From Rhizobium leguminosarum (lineage in GTDB: Bacteria > Pseudomonadota > Alphaproteobacteria > Rhizobiales > Rhizobiaceae), in assembly GCF_017876795.1 (NCBI RefSeq), contig NZ_JAGIOR010000006.1:1-64000 (forward strand): 64,000 nt of DNA, in the 5' to 3' direction. This document shows positions 52,998 to 61,653 of this stretch, piece by piece. The position numbers were made by a program, and so were the translations under genes. Numbering within the stretch: position 1 is the first letter of the stretch; every line of letters starts with the position of its first letter. The notes below the pieces were generated by a model. It was not told the DNA's origin. It ran no database searches and was given only the letters and a program-made list of their open reading frames with translations.

Positions 52998-53303
52998 TTG
53001 CAGAAATGCCCACGGAGCCCCAGCTACAAGATCAGCGAAGCCCGCAAGAATTTCGCAGAAGTCCTCGAACGCGCAAACCAGGGCGAAGAGATCGTCATCA
53101 TGCGCGGCAACGAAGTCTATGCCCGCATCGGCCCAGCGGCAGAAGGCGGCAAGCGTCCTTTTGGCTTGCTTCGTCACCGTGGTCTGCCCGACTATCTGTT
53201 CGATACAGTTGATGCTGAGCAGGCCGCGATCGATGCCGGCGACTGGAATGACGATACCGGTGTCTGGCAAGGCAAATCCAACGATAACGAAAGTGCGCAA
53301 TGA
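52998..53303 (+). CDS. Phd/YefM-type antitoxin with its start replaced by the Tn3 end
   Basis: From residue 9 this 101-residue protein is a standard antitoxin (SYKISEARKNFAEVLERANQ, GEEIVIMRGNEVYARI) with an acidic tail. Its first residues (MQKCPRSP) are encoded by the Tn3 inverted repeat, and the only upstream start is a TTG inside it. The transposon therefore removed the native start and promoter. The frame stayed open, so a chimeric protein could be made if transcription enters from tnpA. It overlaps the toxin gene (ATGA). Confidence 0.8.
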   Translation: MQKCPRSPSYKISEARKNFAEVLERANQGEEIVIMRGNEVYARIGPAAEGGKRPFGLLRHRGLPDYLFDTVDAEQAAIDAGDWNDDTGVWQGKSNDNESAQ

Positions 53304-53677
53304 AAATCCTGCTGGACAGCCATGCCGTCTATTGGTGGACGATCGGCAGTGATCGCCTGTCTACAAAGGCACTATCGCTGATCGAGGACAAAGCAAACGT
53401 CATCCTCGTCAGTGCGGTCACGTTCTATGAGTTGGACAACAAGTTGCGCCTGAACAAGCTCGACCTGAAGCCGCAGGAATTGCGGGCAGCCGTTACAGAA
53501 AGCGGCTTGCAAACACTTGCCATCACCGATCTGCATGCCGAGCTCGCGGCGGCTTTCGACTGGGATCACCGCGATCCATGGGATCGCATACTCGCCGCAC
53601 AGGCGCGGCTGGAGCATTGCGCCTTCGTCTCGACGGATCTGACGTTTGACGCCATTCTGCAAGCGCGGGTCTGGTAA
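53300..53677 (+). CDS. PIN-domain (VapC-like) toxin
   Basis: This 125-residue PIN ribonuclease has acidic residues in LLDSHAVYWW, ELDNKLRL and FDWDHRDPWDRILAAQARLE, and the final STD motif. It is the toxin partner of the overlapping Phd-type antitoxin and probably cleaves RNA. The gene is complete, so upkeep of the antitoxin matters. Confidence 0.9.
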   Translation: MKILLDSHAVYWWTIGSDRLSTKALSLIEDKANVILVSAVTFYELDNKLRLNKLDLKPQELRAAVTESGLQTLAITDLHAELAAAFDWDHRDPWDRILAAQARLEHCAFVSTDLTFDAILQARVW

Positions 53678-53690
53678 AGGGACAGCGACA

Positions 53691-53939
53691 GTGAAGATGT
53701 CCGTAGACATTGCCGAGGCAGCTGAGCGACTGGACGAACTGATCGACCTCGTTTTGCGAAATGATGAGGTCGCCATATGTCGAGCAGACAATCCCATTGC
53801 GGCGATCATGGCCATTGCGCAGAAGGGCCAGGGCACTTGGGATGATGTCTGGGCGCTGGCGGCAAAGGGAAGACCTCCGAACACCGACCAGACCTCGAAC
53901 CACGATGAATTTTATGACGAGAACGGATTGCCGAAATGA
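53691..53939 (+). CDS. orphan Phd-like antitoxin
   Basis: This 82-residue protein (VKMSVDIAEAAERLDELIDL, VLRNDEVAICRADNPIAAIM, tail DEFYDENGLPK) has the length and layout of a Phd/YefM antitoxin. The GTG start at 53691 has AAAGGGA upstream. No toxin follows; the next gene, a tyrosine recombinase, overlaps its stop (ATGA). It may have lost its toxin by recombination or may control the recombinase gene. Confidence 0.65.
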   Translation: MKMSVDIAEAAERLDELIDLVLRNDEVAICRADNPIAAIMAIAQKGQGTWDDVWALAAKGRPPNTDQTSNHDEFYDENGLPK

Positions 53940-55078
53940 GCAGCTCGTCGTCGCGTTCGATCGCAAAACGCATCGATACTTTGGACACGATAGCGGCCGT
54001 TCTGCCGCTCGACCGACGCGACGAACTGGCCGAGCTGCTGACTGACCAAGATGTCGAGACGCTTCGCCATCTGGTCGATGAGGGCATGGGCGCCAATACG
54101 CTGCGGGCGCTGACTTCTGACCTCGCCTATCTGCAGGCCTGGTCGCTCGCCGCAACCGGCGCCTCCCTCCCCTGGCCCGCACCCGAAGCATTGCTCTTGA
54201 AATTTGTTGCCCACCATTTGTGGCAGCCCGACCAGCGCGATATCGACCCGCACCACGGAATACCGGCCGCTGTCGAGCAGAGCTTGCGCGAGCAACGTTT
54301 CCTTCGATCGTCCGGGCCGCATGCGCCCGACACGGTGCGCCGCAGGCTTGCCAGCTGGTCGACGCTGACGAAATGGCGCGGCTTGACAGGTGTCTTCTCC
54401 TCGCCTTCGCTGAAATCCGCGATCCGCCTTGCCGTGCGGGCGACGCCGCGGCCAAGGAAACGTAAGAGCGCCAAGGCGGTCACCGGAGACGTGTTGGGAA
54501 AATTGCTAGCGACCTGCAGCACCGACAGCCTACGTGACATCCGTGACCGGGCGATCCTGATGGTGGCCTTTGCCTCCGGCGGTCGGCGGCGCAGCGAGAT
54601 CGCCGGGCTGCGGATCGAGCAGCTCACGGTCGAGGCGCCAATCGCCGTCGAGGACGGCCCTCCCCTCCCCTCGCTCGCCATCCATCTGGGTCGCACGAAA
54701 ACGTCAGGGGCAGAACACGATGAGGTCGTTTATCTGACTGGCCGGCCCGTGGACGCCCTCAACGCCTGGCTCGCGGTTGCCAAGATCGAGGCAGGGAGCA
54801 TTTTTCGGAAGATCGATCGTTGGGGCAATGTTTCGACGCGGGCAATGGAGCCGAGTGCGGTCAATGCGATCGTCAAGCAGCGGGCGGCGCTGGCCGGGCT
54901 GGAGCCTGGGGAGTTTTCGGCACACGGGCTGCGGTCGGGGTATCTCACCGAGGCCGCCAACCGCGGCATTCCCTTGCCCGAGGCCATGGAACAGTCAAGG
55001 CATCGATCCGTGCAGCAAGCGTCGAGCTATTATAATAATGCCACTCGCCGGAGCGGGCGGGCGGCAAGGATGTTGTAA
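53936..55078 (+). CDS. tyrosine recombinase
   Basis: This 380-residue phage-type integrase has a SAM-like N-terminal domain (about residues 30-160) and a catalytic domain with the Arg in SGGRRRSEIAGLR, the HGLR box, the second His in SRHRS and the nucleophile in SSYYN. It could resolve plasmid dimers or move a cassette. It directly follows and overlaps an antitoxin-like gene. No att sites were identified. Confidence 0.9.
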   Translation: MSSSSSRSIAKRIDTLDTIAAVLPLDRRDELAELLTDQDVETLRHLVDEGMGANTLRALTSDLAYLQAWSLAATGASLPWPAPEALLLKFVAHHLWQPDQRDIDPHHGIPAAVEQSLREQRFLRSSGPHAPDTVRRRLASWSTLTKWRGLTGVFSSPSLKSAIRLAVRATPRPRKRKSAKAVTGDVLGKLLATCSTDSLRDIRDRAILMVAFASGGRRRSEIAGLRIEQLTVEAPIAVEDGPPLPSLAIHLGRTKTSGAEHDEVVYLTGRPVDALNAWLAVAKIEAGSIFRKIDRWGNVSTRAMEPSAVNAIVKQRAALAGLEPGEFSAHGLRSGYLTEAANRGIPLPEAMEQSRHRSVQQASSYYNNATRRSGRAARML

Positions 55079-55137
55079 GCCTCAAATTTGCACACGGAAG
55101 GCCGCGTCATCACAGCTTCACTTGCCGACGGACTTGG

Positions 55138-55464
55138 TCAGGCTTTTGAACGTTGCCGAGATCGCTCGGCGATGTTGGATAGATCGACTTTCTTGCCCGC
55201 GACGTCCGCAACAATCTTCAGAGTGCCGCCGAGTGATTCAACGTAGTCGCGAAGCGTTGAAAGCTTCATATCCGCGCGCTTTTCGAGTCTCGAAACATTG
55301 GTCTGCTTGAAACCGGTTCCGGCAGACACGTCTTCCTGCGTCCGCCCGACGAGCGCGCGTAGTTCTCGCAGATTATGGGCAATGACGAGTTCCTCAGCTC
55401 GCTGGGCAACTGCGTGCTGTTCAGCTTCAGGAAGCGTTTTTATCAGCTTGTCGAGATCATCCAT
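55138..55464 (-). CDS. HigA-like XRE-family antitoxin
   Basis: This 108-residue protein has an XRE helix-turn-helix (LRELRALVGRTQEDVSAGTG, FKQTNVSRLEKRADMKLSTL) followed by YVESLGGTLKIVADVAGKKV. It starts 2 bases after the toxin stop. Toxin-first order is typical of higBA-like pairs, where the antitoxin neutralises the toxin and represses the operon. Confidence 0.88.
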   Translation of the reverse strand: MDDLDKLIKTLPEAEQHAVAQRAEELVIAHNLRELRALVGRTQEDVSAGTGFKQTNVSRLEKRADMKLSTLRDYVESLGGTLKIVADVAGKKVDLSNIAERSRQRSKA

Positions 55465-55465
55465 G

Positions 55466-55822
55466 TCACTTCTCCAACCCGATCAAATGTTCGTCGTATC
55501 GTCTATCCGCCAGATCGATCAGCCGCTTGTAAAAGAGCTTCTGGCTCACGCCGCTCTTAGCTCCGCCGCAAAGGACAACGGCCTTTCGTTCGGGATCAAA
55601 AGCAAAGGCAAACCGCCATTGCACCTTCAGCACCTTGATGCGTAATTCCTTCATATTCGCGTGCTTGGACCCTGAAAGCGCATCGACTTCGGGCCGACCC
55701 AGTCGAAAACCTTTCTGGCGAAGAAGCACCAGATACGCCAACAACTCCACCCGAACATCGGCTGGTAGGTCGAGAACCTCAATCTTGAAGCGCTCGTGGA
55801 GCTCGACCGTCCAGTCTGTCAT
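55466..55822 (-). CDS. HigB/RelE-like toxin
   Basis: This 118-residue toxin (start MTDWTVELHERF) has the pattern of Gp49/HigB-type RelE-fold ribonucleases: DLPADVRVELLAYLVLLRQK, LGRPEVDALSGSKHANMKEL, RWRFAFAFDPERKAVVL-like VQWRFAFAFDPERKAVVLCG and KLFYKRLIDLADRRYDEHLI. ATG 55822 is chosen over upstream frames that lack a ribosome site. Confidence 0.88.
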   Translation of the reverse strand: MTDWTVELHERFKIEVLDLPADVRVELLAYLVLLRQKGFRLGRPEVDALSGSKHANMKELRIKVLKVQWRFAFAFDPERKAVVLCGGAKSGVSQKLFYKRLIDLADRRYDEHLIGLEK

Positions 55823-56147
55823 TTCAGATCCTGAATGATATAGATACTTTGGGATATATATTCCATGCCGCGGCGAGAAGCAATAGCATGGTGTTTTTCC
55901 GGAAACACACCTCAAAGTGAACGACCATGACCTGCTCGATCGGGGAAGGTATCGGCTTTCAAGGCTTTGTTCGGGTATTTCCGCCCCAGTGCGCCGCTGA
56001 TGCGCCCTGAGCGACCAACGGCCGGCGCGAGGTTTTCAAACACGCCCACAAGCTTCTATTTCATCTATAGAACGCGCCTCCAAACGACCGTTTATCACCG
56101 CATTCCCTATTATTTGAACAAAGACACAGGATTCGAGCGAGAATTTC

Positions 56148-56945
56148 ATGGCCAAGAACCCCAAGGGCCTCGCCCCTCCCCCGCCTCGCCGACTAATCGG
56201 TTACGCACGCGTTTCGACAGATGAGCAGCTCAATGATGCACAGGCGGCCGAGCTCCGTGCAGCCGGCTGTGACCGCATCCATCAGGAACATGGATCCGGT
56301 GCGTCTCGAGCCCGGCCTGTTCTCGCGCGGATGTTGGGAGAGCTGTCGGCCGGCGACGTCCTTGTCGTCGTGCGATTGGACAGACTGGCGCGATCCGTCA
56401 GTCACCTGCTCGACGTGATTGAAGATCTCGAGCAGCGTAGCGTCCACTTTCGCTCGCTCCGCGATCCGATCGACACGTCGACGCCGCAGGGCATGTTCTC
56501 GCTGCAAGTCCTCGGCGCTGTTGCACAGCTCGAGCGCGCCTTGATCGCCGAACGGACAAAATCAGGGATGAGGGCGGCCAAGGCTCGAGGCCGCGTCGCG
56601 GGTAACCCAGGCCTGCGCGAGCGGCGCCCCGAAGCGATCCGGGCCGCGGCCGCGGCCCGGAACCAAGTCTATCTCGACGAGTTGATCACCTCTGCACAGA
56701 CCTGGCTACCGACCGTCAAACAGCTGCGGCCGCAGCATAGCTGGGACAACGTTGTGCGGGTCCTCAACCACAAGGGCCATGATTGGACCGTCGAGCGACT
56801 TCGCCGCGCCGTCCATCGGATGGTTCGAGAAAAGCTCGCAGACCCGGCGCTGCTCGCGCGCTCACCGCGTCGGCCGCCGGAGGACCACCACATGAAACTG
56901 GTGGCGGCGGTCGCAAATGGCAGCCATCGTCCGTCAAAGCGCTAA
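56148..56945 (+). CDS. serine recombinase (resolvase family)
   Basis: This 265-residue protein has an N-terminal resolvase domain (RRLIGYARVSTDEQLNDAQA, VVRLDRLARSVSHLLDVIED, GMFSLQVLGAVAQLERALIA). A longer C-terminal DNA-binding part than in Tn3 resolvases follows (QTWLPTVKQLRPQHSWDNVV, LNHKGHDWTVERLRRAVHRM). It is common on rhizobial plasmids, where it may act in dimer resolution. No transposase adjoins it. Confidence 0.88.
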   Translation: MAKNPKGLAPPPPRRLIGYARVSTDEQLNDAQAAELRAAGCDRIHQEHGSGASRARPVLARMLGELSAGDVLVVVRLDRLARSVSHLLDVIEDLEQRSVHFRSLRDPIDTSTPQGMFSLQVLGAVAQLERALIAERTKSGMRAAKARGRVAGNPGLRERRPEAIRAAAAARNQVYLDELITSAQTWLPTVKQLRPQHSWDNVVRVLNHKGHDWTVERLRRAVHRMVREKLADPALLARSPRRPPEDHHMKLVAAVANGSHRPSKR

Positions 56946-57024
56946 TGGATGAAGCGTTTCGGTTCGGTTTGCTTCGGAACTAGGGATAGACCAATCTAGT
57001 CCGCTTTGCGCAATTGCGAACTTC

Positions 57025-57354
57025 TTACTCTGAGTTGGTCCAAAGGTCCTTGTCCGCTTTGATGGCCTCCACAGTCGATCTCGCGCGTTCGTAGGTATCG
57101 GGCTGCTGCGCCAAGCCCATGTGGCCCGTCTCTTTTTTCACGAGAAATTCTACAACGTCTTGATCGGGAATGCCGCGTTGCAACAGTCCAGCAGCCTCGA
57201 TCAGATATGTATCGTATTCGTCTGCGAACGCTTGAGCTTCGCCTTCGTCGGACCGTTGGTTCGAGCCCAGTATGCCAATCGGGTCCCACAGCGACCAGCC
57301 AATGTCTCGGAGGCGAGACAGCCTGAGCTTAGGCGGTTTGGGGAGAGGAGCCAT
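57025..57354 (-). CDS. conserved protein of unknown function
   Basis: This 109-residue soluble protein (MAPLPKPPKLRLSRLRDIGW, SLWDPIGILG, FADEYDTYLIEAAGLLQRGI, ETGHMGLAQQ) resembles small uncharacterised proteins with a WDPIG...DEYD.YL pattern. ATG 57354 is preferred to an upstream non-ATG start. It lies between the recombinase and repC on the repC strand, with no clear functional link. Confidence 0.55.
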   Translation of the reverse strand: MAPLPKPPKLRLSRLRDIGWSLWDPIGILGSNQRSDEGEAQAFADEYDTYLIEAAGLLQRGIPDQDVVEFLVKKETGHMGLAQQPDTYERARSTVEAIKADKDLWTNSE

Positions 57355-57519
57355 AGAAGCTATTCCAGTTCCTATGCAGTACAGATACACCTCCGGTCAA
57401 CAAAGCCCCAAGGCCCATAGGAACGATCGACGGTCAGCCGCTCAGTGCCGAGATCTTCACTAAAAGACCCCTGGACCTTCTACATCTCTACCTGCCAGAT
57501 ATCGCTGCGCGTTGATTGG

Positions 57520-58743
57520 CTAACTCACACGACGTTTCTGCCCATCGCCCGCCTTCAATAGCGCCATCAACATCGGCCCAAGCGAAAACTCGCCACGCAC
57601 TGCCCGTTTCGTTAGATCACGAAGGTAGCCGCCGGCCGAGTTGATGTGCCCTGCCCGCTCCAGCATGCAGGCAACCGCGACGGCGGCATTTTCGGCCCCC
57701 ATGGCTTCGCAGGCATCCTGGTAGGCCGACGGGCTGACACCCAGCATCGATCGAACCACGACGGCAGCCGCCATCAGATCGCGCCAGCTCCCAACCGCGC
57801 CGCCGGGGCCATAGTTTCCAACCTCAGGGCATGCCTTCAAGACCAATCCCAACGGGAAGGCCTTCAGCGGCTCGCGCTGTCGCCCGCCGATTTCACTCGG
57901 CTTCGCCCCCTGCTCTTTTTCAGAGCTAGGTTCAAGTTCATTGATGGATTCGGTATTTGAATTCTGTTTGTGGCGTTCAAAACGGACGTCATTGCTGTCT
58001 GTTTTTTCGGATTTTTCATGCAAATCCAGACGATTGAGGACCTCTGACTGAAGAAGCTGCATTTCGTCGAGGATCTCTTCCAAGTCGGCGACCGTCGGCG
58101 TGCGCGGAATCCGACTGACGAGGGCGATATAGATAGCCTCGACGGCTCCCCAGTCGCCTGGTGCGCCTTCTTCGATCGCCGCGGAGATGAGCTTGCGGAC
58201 GTCGCGACGGCAGATCGACAGAGTTTCCTTCACGCGCCGGAAATGCGCGCGGCGATCGGCTACGTCCTGAGCCATGAGCGCGAGCTCTTCAGCGCGCGCC
58301 AAGAGCGGAGCCAAGTCGAAGCCATAGGCGTCCTCGATGCCCCCTTGCCTGTCTTTGCGCGCGTAGCGCTTTCCATTGGCGCTGTCCTTGCGTGAGATCA
58401 GCCCGGCCTCGACGAGCGCCGCAAGATGCCGGCGCAAGGTCGTTCCAGTGATCCCGTGAGCCCGGACGCTCAACTGCGTGTTCGACGGAAACACGATCAT
58501 GGCCCTGTCCTGCGAGAGTTCGCTTTCTGGATAGAAGGTCAGCAATGCATCGAGGACGGCGAGCGCACGGTCCTGAATGCCGAGCAACGCCCTCGCCTCT
58601 GAGGCGTCGCGAAAGACCTTCCACTTTTCTGCCGTCTTGCCGGGCTTGATGTCCGCCGAAACGAGCTGGCGTTTCACCAAGGCAAGCGTCATCGGCCGCC
58701 GCCCAAATGGCGTCGTCACACTTTCCGTCCGCATGTCATTCAC
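57520..58743 (-). CDS. repC: RepC replication initiator
   Basis: This 407-residue RepC protein is the replication initiator of repABC plasmids. It has a winged-helix N-terminal region (LVKRQLVSADIKPGKTAEKW, HGITGTTLRRHLAALVEAGL) and a C-terminal domain (FPLGLVLKACPEVGNYGPGG, AGGYLRDLTKRAVRGEFSLG). Family knowledge places the origin inside repC; an AT-richer stretch lies near 57.91-58.03 kb. The length is normal. Its level should be limited by the antisense RNA at 58.8 kb. Confidence 0.97.
   Translation of the reverse strand: MNDMRTESVTTPFGRRPMTLALVKRQLVSADIKPGKTAEKWKVFRDASEARALLGIQDRALAVLDALLTFYPESELSQDRAMIVFPSNTQLSVRAHGITGTTLRRHLAALVEAGLISRKDSANGKRYARKDRQGGIEDAYGFDLAPLLARAEELALMAQDVADRRAHFRRVKETLSICRRDVRKLISAAIEEGAPGDWGAVEAIYIALVSRIPRTPTVADLEEILDEMQLLQSEVLNRLDLHEKSEKTDSNDVRFERHKQNSNTESINELEPSSEKEQGAKPSEIGGRQREPLKAFPLGLVLKACPEVGNYGPGGAVGSWRDLMAAAVVVRSMLGVSPSAYQDACEAMGAENAAVAVACMLERAGHINSAGGYLRDLTKRAVRGEFSLGPMLMALLKAGDGQKRRVS
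57910..58030. other. AT-rich tract inside repC, likely origin region
   Basis: Within repC, about 120 bp are clearly richer in A and T than the rest of the gene and encode the linker between the two RepC domains. In other repABC plasmids the origin lies in such a tract, so this is the inferred oriV. Confidence 0.45.
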
Positions 58744-58794
58744 CTTTCAAGAAGGCAAAGATCATCGTCCCGCCGAGATGGCGTCCATCGACTC

Positions 58795-58880
58795 TTGACA
58801 GTGATTCCGGGAAGTGCGATTCTCTAGGTGCTAAACGAGAGAAATGGGCTTCCGGATGGACATCTGGGGGCCTTTTTCTT
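58795..58880 (+). ncRNA. ctRNA (inc-alpha antisense RNA) of repABC
   Basis: The repB-repC gap carries, on the strand opposite to repC, TTGACA (58795-58800), a weak -10 about 17-18 bp later, and a stem-loop with a T-run at 58846-58878. This gives an RNA of roughly 50 nt complementary to the repC leader. Such a ctRNA represses RepC and sets incompatibility in all studied repABC plasmids. The exact start is inferred. Confidence 0.75.
58846..58878 (+). terminator. terminator of the ctRNA
   Basis: GGGCTTCCGGAT pairs with ATCTGGGGGCCT (12 pairs, including G-U) around a GGAC loop and runs into TTTTTC. It is a Rho-independent terminator on the plus strand. Confidence 0.75.
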
Positions 58881-58932
58881 TACCTGGGTTCCTGTCTTCT
58901 CTGTATCAAATCATCTGGCACTGTCGTGCCGG

Positions 58933-59922
58933 TTAACCATTCCGTGTTTTTTCAAACTCGGCATGGAGTTCTTCAAGGCGTGTGGTCACGAACGCCGCAA
59001 ATTCAGGAACCACGCGTTCATCGAACGTAAGGCGCGTGGTCTTTCCGAGACGCTCGATCTTTGCGGCCTTCTGACCCTTTGCATTCTTCCACTGCTCACC
59101 CGACGCCGCCTTCTTCTTCTTCGGGACCGCAGCAGCGAGCGCCCTTGCAAACCGCTCATCAGACGGCAGCGTCGCGAATTCGGGCTCACCAATCGCACTG
59201 TCCAGCTTCTTGCGTGAGGCTGGCAAAGTGTCGGCCAGAGCCACCCAACGCGAGCGGCCGGCCTTCGGCGCCGGGCCGATCGCTTGGATAATCTCCGAAG
59301 GCAACGAGCGAGCAACCGCGATGTAGCGGCTGAGATCGGACTTGTCGGTGGAGAGCGCGGCAATGATTGTTTCGCGCTTGTAGCCGGCATCTTCCAGCCG
59401 CAGGGCGAAGAGTGCCTTCTCGATGAAGGAGAGGTCCTGCCGGTCGAGGTTTTCCTTGCCCTGCGCAATGACGAGATCTTCGTCGCTCAGCGCTTGGACG
59501 ACGGCCCGGACCTTCAGCGACAGTTTCTCGGCAGCACGCAGACGGCGACGGCCATAGGCGATTTCATAGCGACCGGCATGATCGGCCTGCGGACGGACCA
59601 GAACCGGGACCTGCTGGCCGTATTGCTGAATGCTCGAAACCAGTTCGTCGAAATTGGGATCGACGTCGATCGGAATTCGATCACCGACTGATGAATCAGA
59701 AATCGCGGAAGGCTCGATCTCGATGACGACGTTCCCAGAGGCGAGTTGCTCCTGGAGACGGGCGGCCGAGCGCGCGCCCTCGCTCATCTCCTGAAGCGAC
59801 GTTCCCATCGCCGAGATGGCACCGGTGCGAACCCGCTCGGGGTTTTTGCTGACTGCAGGGCTCGCTACGGCCGGTTCGGCCTTCCGCATGAAGAGTGAAT
59901 TGACGGTGTCCTTCCGGCTCAT
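58933..59922 (-). CDS. repB: RepB partition protein (ParB family)
   Basis: This 329-residue ParB-type centromere-binding protein has the N-terminal nuclease-like fold (DELVSSIQQYGQQVPVLVRP, YEIAYGRRRLRAAEKL), the conserved ENLDRQDLSFIEKALFALRL helix and an HTH (LSTDKSDLSRYIAVARSLPS). Its C-terminus should dimerise. It binds the parS sites in the repA-repB gap and acts with RepA in segregation and repression. Confidence 0.97.
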   Translation of the reverse strand: MSRKDTVNSLFMRKAEPAVASPAVSKNPERVRTGAISAMGTSLQEMSEGARSAARLQEQLASGNVVIEIEPSAISDSSVGDRIPIDVDPNFDELVSSIQQYGQQVPVLVRPQADHAGRYEIAYGRRRLRAAEKLSLKVRAVVQALSDEDLVIAQGKENLDRQDLSFIEKALFALRLEDAGYKRETIIAALSTDKSDLSRYIAVARSLPSEIIQAIGPAPKAGRSRWVALADTLPASRKKLDSAIGEPEFATLPSDERFARALAAAVPKKKKAASGEQWKNAKGQKAAKIERLGKTTRLTFDERVVPEFAAFVTTRLEELHAEFEKTRNG

Positions 59923-59977
59923 CGGCCAATCCCATAATGATCGGACAGACGCAAAGTCGCGCTGCCATCTCTAAAGT

Positions 59978-59993
59978 TGGGAGCTCCCAACAA
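59978..59993. promoter_or_regulatory. parS site 1
   Basis: The perfect 16-bp palindrome GTTGGGAGCTCCCAAC fits the repABC parS pattern (GTT, 10 bp with central GC, AAC). It lies between repA and repB. Confidence 0.85.
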
Positions 59994-60098
59994 ACTTGGG
60001 GCAGGGGCGTTCACTCCGTCCCTCCAAGCCATGATCAATTCCGAAAGCCATCCGCGCGCGATCGAAGCGCCCGCGGTCATAGATGAATGGAACATGGA

Positions 60099-60114
60099 GT
60101 TGGGAGCTCCCAAC
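60099..60114. promoter_or_regulatory. parS site 2
   Basis: This is an identical copy of the 16-bp palindrome at 59978, 121 bp away, also in the repA-repB gap. Two identical sites strongly support a RepB-binding centromere. Confidence 0.85.
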
Positions 60115-60139
60115 TTTGGCGCTTGGAAGGGGAGGGCGC

Positions 60140-61387
60140 TCATCTTTTCTTGCGACCCCACGCAGCTCGAATTTCGTTTTCGATTTCGAGATTGACGGCG
60201 TCGAGCGACTCCATGGCGCGATCGTAAGTCGATCGCGTCAGGTTTTCGCGTCCGATCTCATAGAGTGTCTGCTTGGTGAGGCCGGCATCGGAGACGGCAG
60301 CCGATTTCAGCATCGGATTGGTCATGACGCTGTCGTCAAACAGATTTCGCAGCAGAGCCGCGACCTTGGTCTGCGGCGCATCCTGCGGCTCGAACCGCGT
60401 TAGCAGATACTTGATGAAGTCATAGCGCAGCTCACCGCCGGCCTCGCGCACGACCGCCAGGAGGTCATGAGTCATCAGCAGGAACTGGCTCATCGATGCG
60501 ACATCGAGCATCTGCGGATGGACCGTCACCACCATGGACGTCGCCGCACACAATCCACTGAGCGTGAGGTAACCAAGCTGCGGCGGGCAATCGATGACGA
60601 CGACGTCATAATCATCGGCGACTTCGCCGAGAGCGCTTGCGATCCGAAGGAAGAAGATTTCCTGTTCGGATTTGCTCGCGCCGGTGAGCGCACGCGGCGT
60701 CGTATGCTCGAACTCCATGAGTTCCAAATTACCCGGGACGAGATCCAGGCCGTCGAAATAGGTCTGGCGGATCACATCCTTGAGTGGGCGGCGGTCCTCG
60801 TCATATCGGATGGCTGCATAGAGCGTCTCGTTATGTCCGACATGGGTTTCCGGCAATATCCCTAGCAGGGCCGAAAGACTTGCCTGCGGGTCAAGATCGA
60901 GCGCCAGAATGCGGTATCCCTGAAGTGCAAGATATTGGGACAGGTGGACCGAGGTGGTGGTCTTGCCCGATCCTCCCTTGAAGTTGGTAACGGCAACGAC
61001 CTGCAGATGATCGTCTGGACCTCGTCGCGGCAGAAAGTCGTGAGAATTACGACCACGGGAGGTCGAGGCGAGCCGCTCGCGCAGCTCGTTGATCTGGCCG
61101 AGGGAATAAAGCCTGCGGCCATTACTGGTCAGCTCGGGCTGCGGGCCATCGCCCGCTAGGCTCATTTTTCTCAAGGTCGAATCGGATACACCAATAAGCT
61201 TGGCCGCCTCGCCAGATGTGAAACGGCGAAGTGTCTTGCTTGCGGTCGGCGGGAAAATCGCTTCGCTGATCGACTGCAGTTGCGAGCTGATCAACGAGGC
61301 ATGGGCGCCGATCGTCTCGTCAACGGTTTTCTGCGGGACTACCCTCATAGATCTCAGCGGCTTGCTCACGCTCAAAACTTCCATCAC
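60140..61387 (-). CDS. repA: RepA partition ATPase (ParA family)
   Basis: This 415-residue ParA-type ATPase has an N-terminal HTH (TSGEAAKLIGVSDSTLRKMS), the deviant Walker A KGGSGKTT near residue 135, LALDLDPQASLSALLG (Walker A') and VVVIDCPPQLGYLTLSGLCA (Walker B). It moves plasmid copies through RepB-parS and represses repABC. It is the first gene of the operon; large palindromes lie upstream at 61.56-61.60 kb. Confidence 0.97.
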   Translation of the reverse strand: MMEVLSVSKPLRSMRVVPQKTVDETIGAHASLISSQLQSISEAIFPPTASKTLRRFTSGEAAKLIGVSDSTLRKMSLAGDGPQPELTSNGRRLYSLGQINELRERLASTSRGRNSHDFLPRRGPDDHLQVVAVTNFKGGSGKTTTSVHLSQYLALQGYRILALDLDPQASLSALLGILPETHVGHNETLYAAIRYDEDRRPLKDVIRQTYFDGLDLVPGNLELMEFEHTTPRALTGASKSEQEIFFLRIASALGEVADDYDVVVIDCPPQLGYLTLSGLCAATSMVVTVHPQMLDVASMSQFLLMTHDLLAVVREAGGELRYDFIKYLLTRFEPQDAPQTKVAALLRNLFDDSVMTNPMLKSAAVSDAGLTKQTLYEIGRENLTRSTYDRAMESLDAVNLEIENEIRAAWGRKKR

Positions 61388-61561
61388 GGATAAATTACGG
61401 TTTCGGTGTTTTCAGCGTGACGATTGCGGAATACCGCGATTCTTGCAAGAACTTAATAGTTAACAGAGTCTTAAGTCGACACTGCGCATTCCCTTTTAAT
61501 CGCCTGATAAGCCCGAAAATCCCGTAGGTTAGCTCAAATACGGTTGCTTTCGCCGGTCTGC

Positions 61562-61601
61562 ATTTCTTGTGAGTCAAGCACCTGACTTGCTGACAAGAAA
61601 T
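61562..61601. promoter_or_regulatory. long inverted repeat between repA and trbB
   Basis: ATTTCTTGTGAGTCAAG (61562-61578) faces CTTGCTGACAAGAAAT (61586-61601) with few mismatches around CACCTGA. It lies about 175 bases upstream of the repA start, where RepA operators are usually found, and about 135 bases before trbB. It is likely an operator for one or both operons. Confidence 0.55.
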
Positions 61602-61653
61602 CTGCCCGGCTCTTGATTCGAGCCGAAACTGACGGAATCAGCCGCGACTCGCG

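Larger units (their letters stand above)
49214..53021 (+). mobile_element. Tn3-family transposon
   Basis: Near-identical 37-bp inverted repeats at 49214-49250 and 52985-53021 (GGGGCTCCGTGGG, then CTGCAATAATACCCGCTAA) bound a 3,808-bp unit with tnpR and tnpA. The 5-bp flanks (ATGTC and AGCTA) differ, so either side was rearranged after insertion. It carries no cargo genes. Confidence 0.93.
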
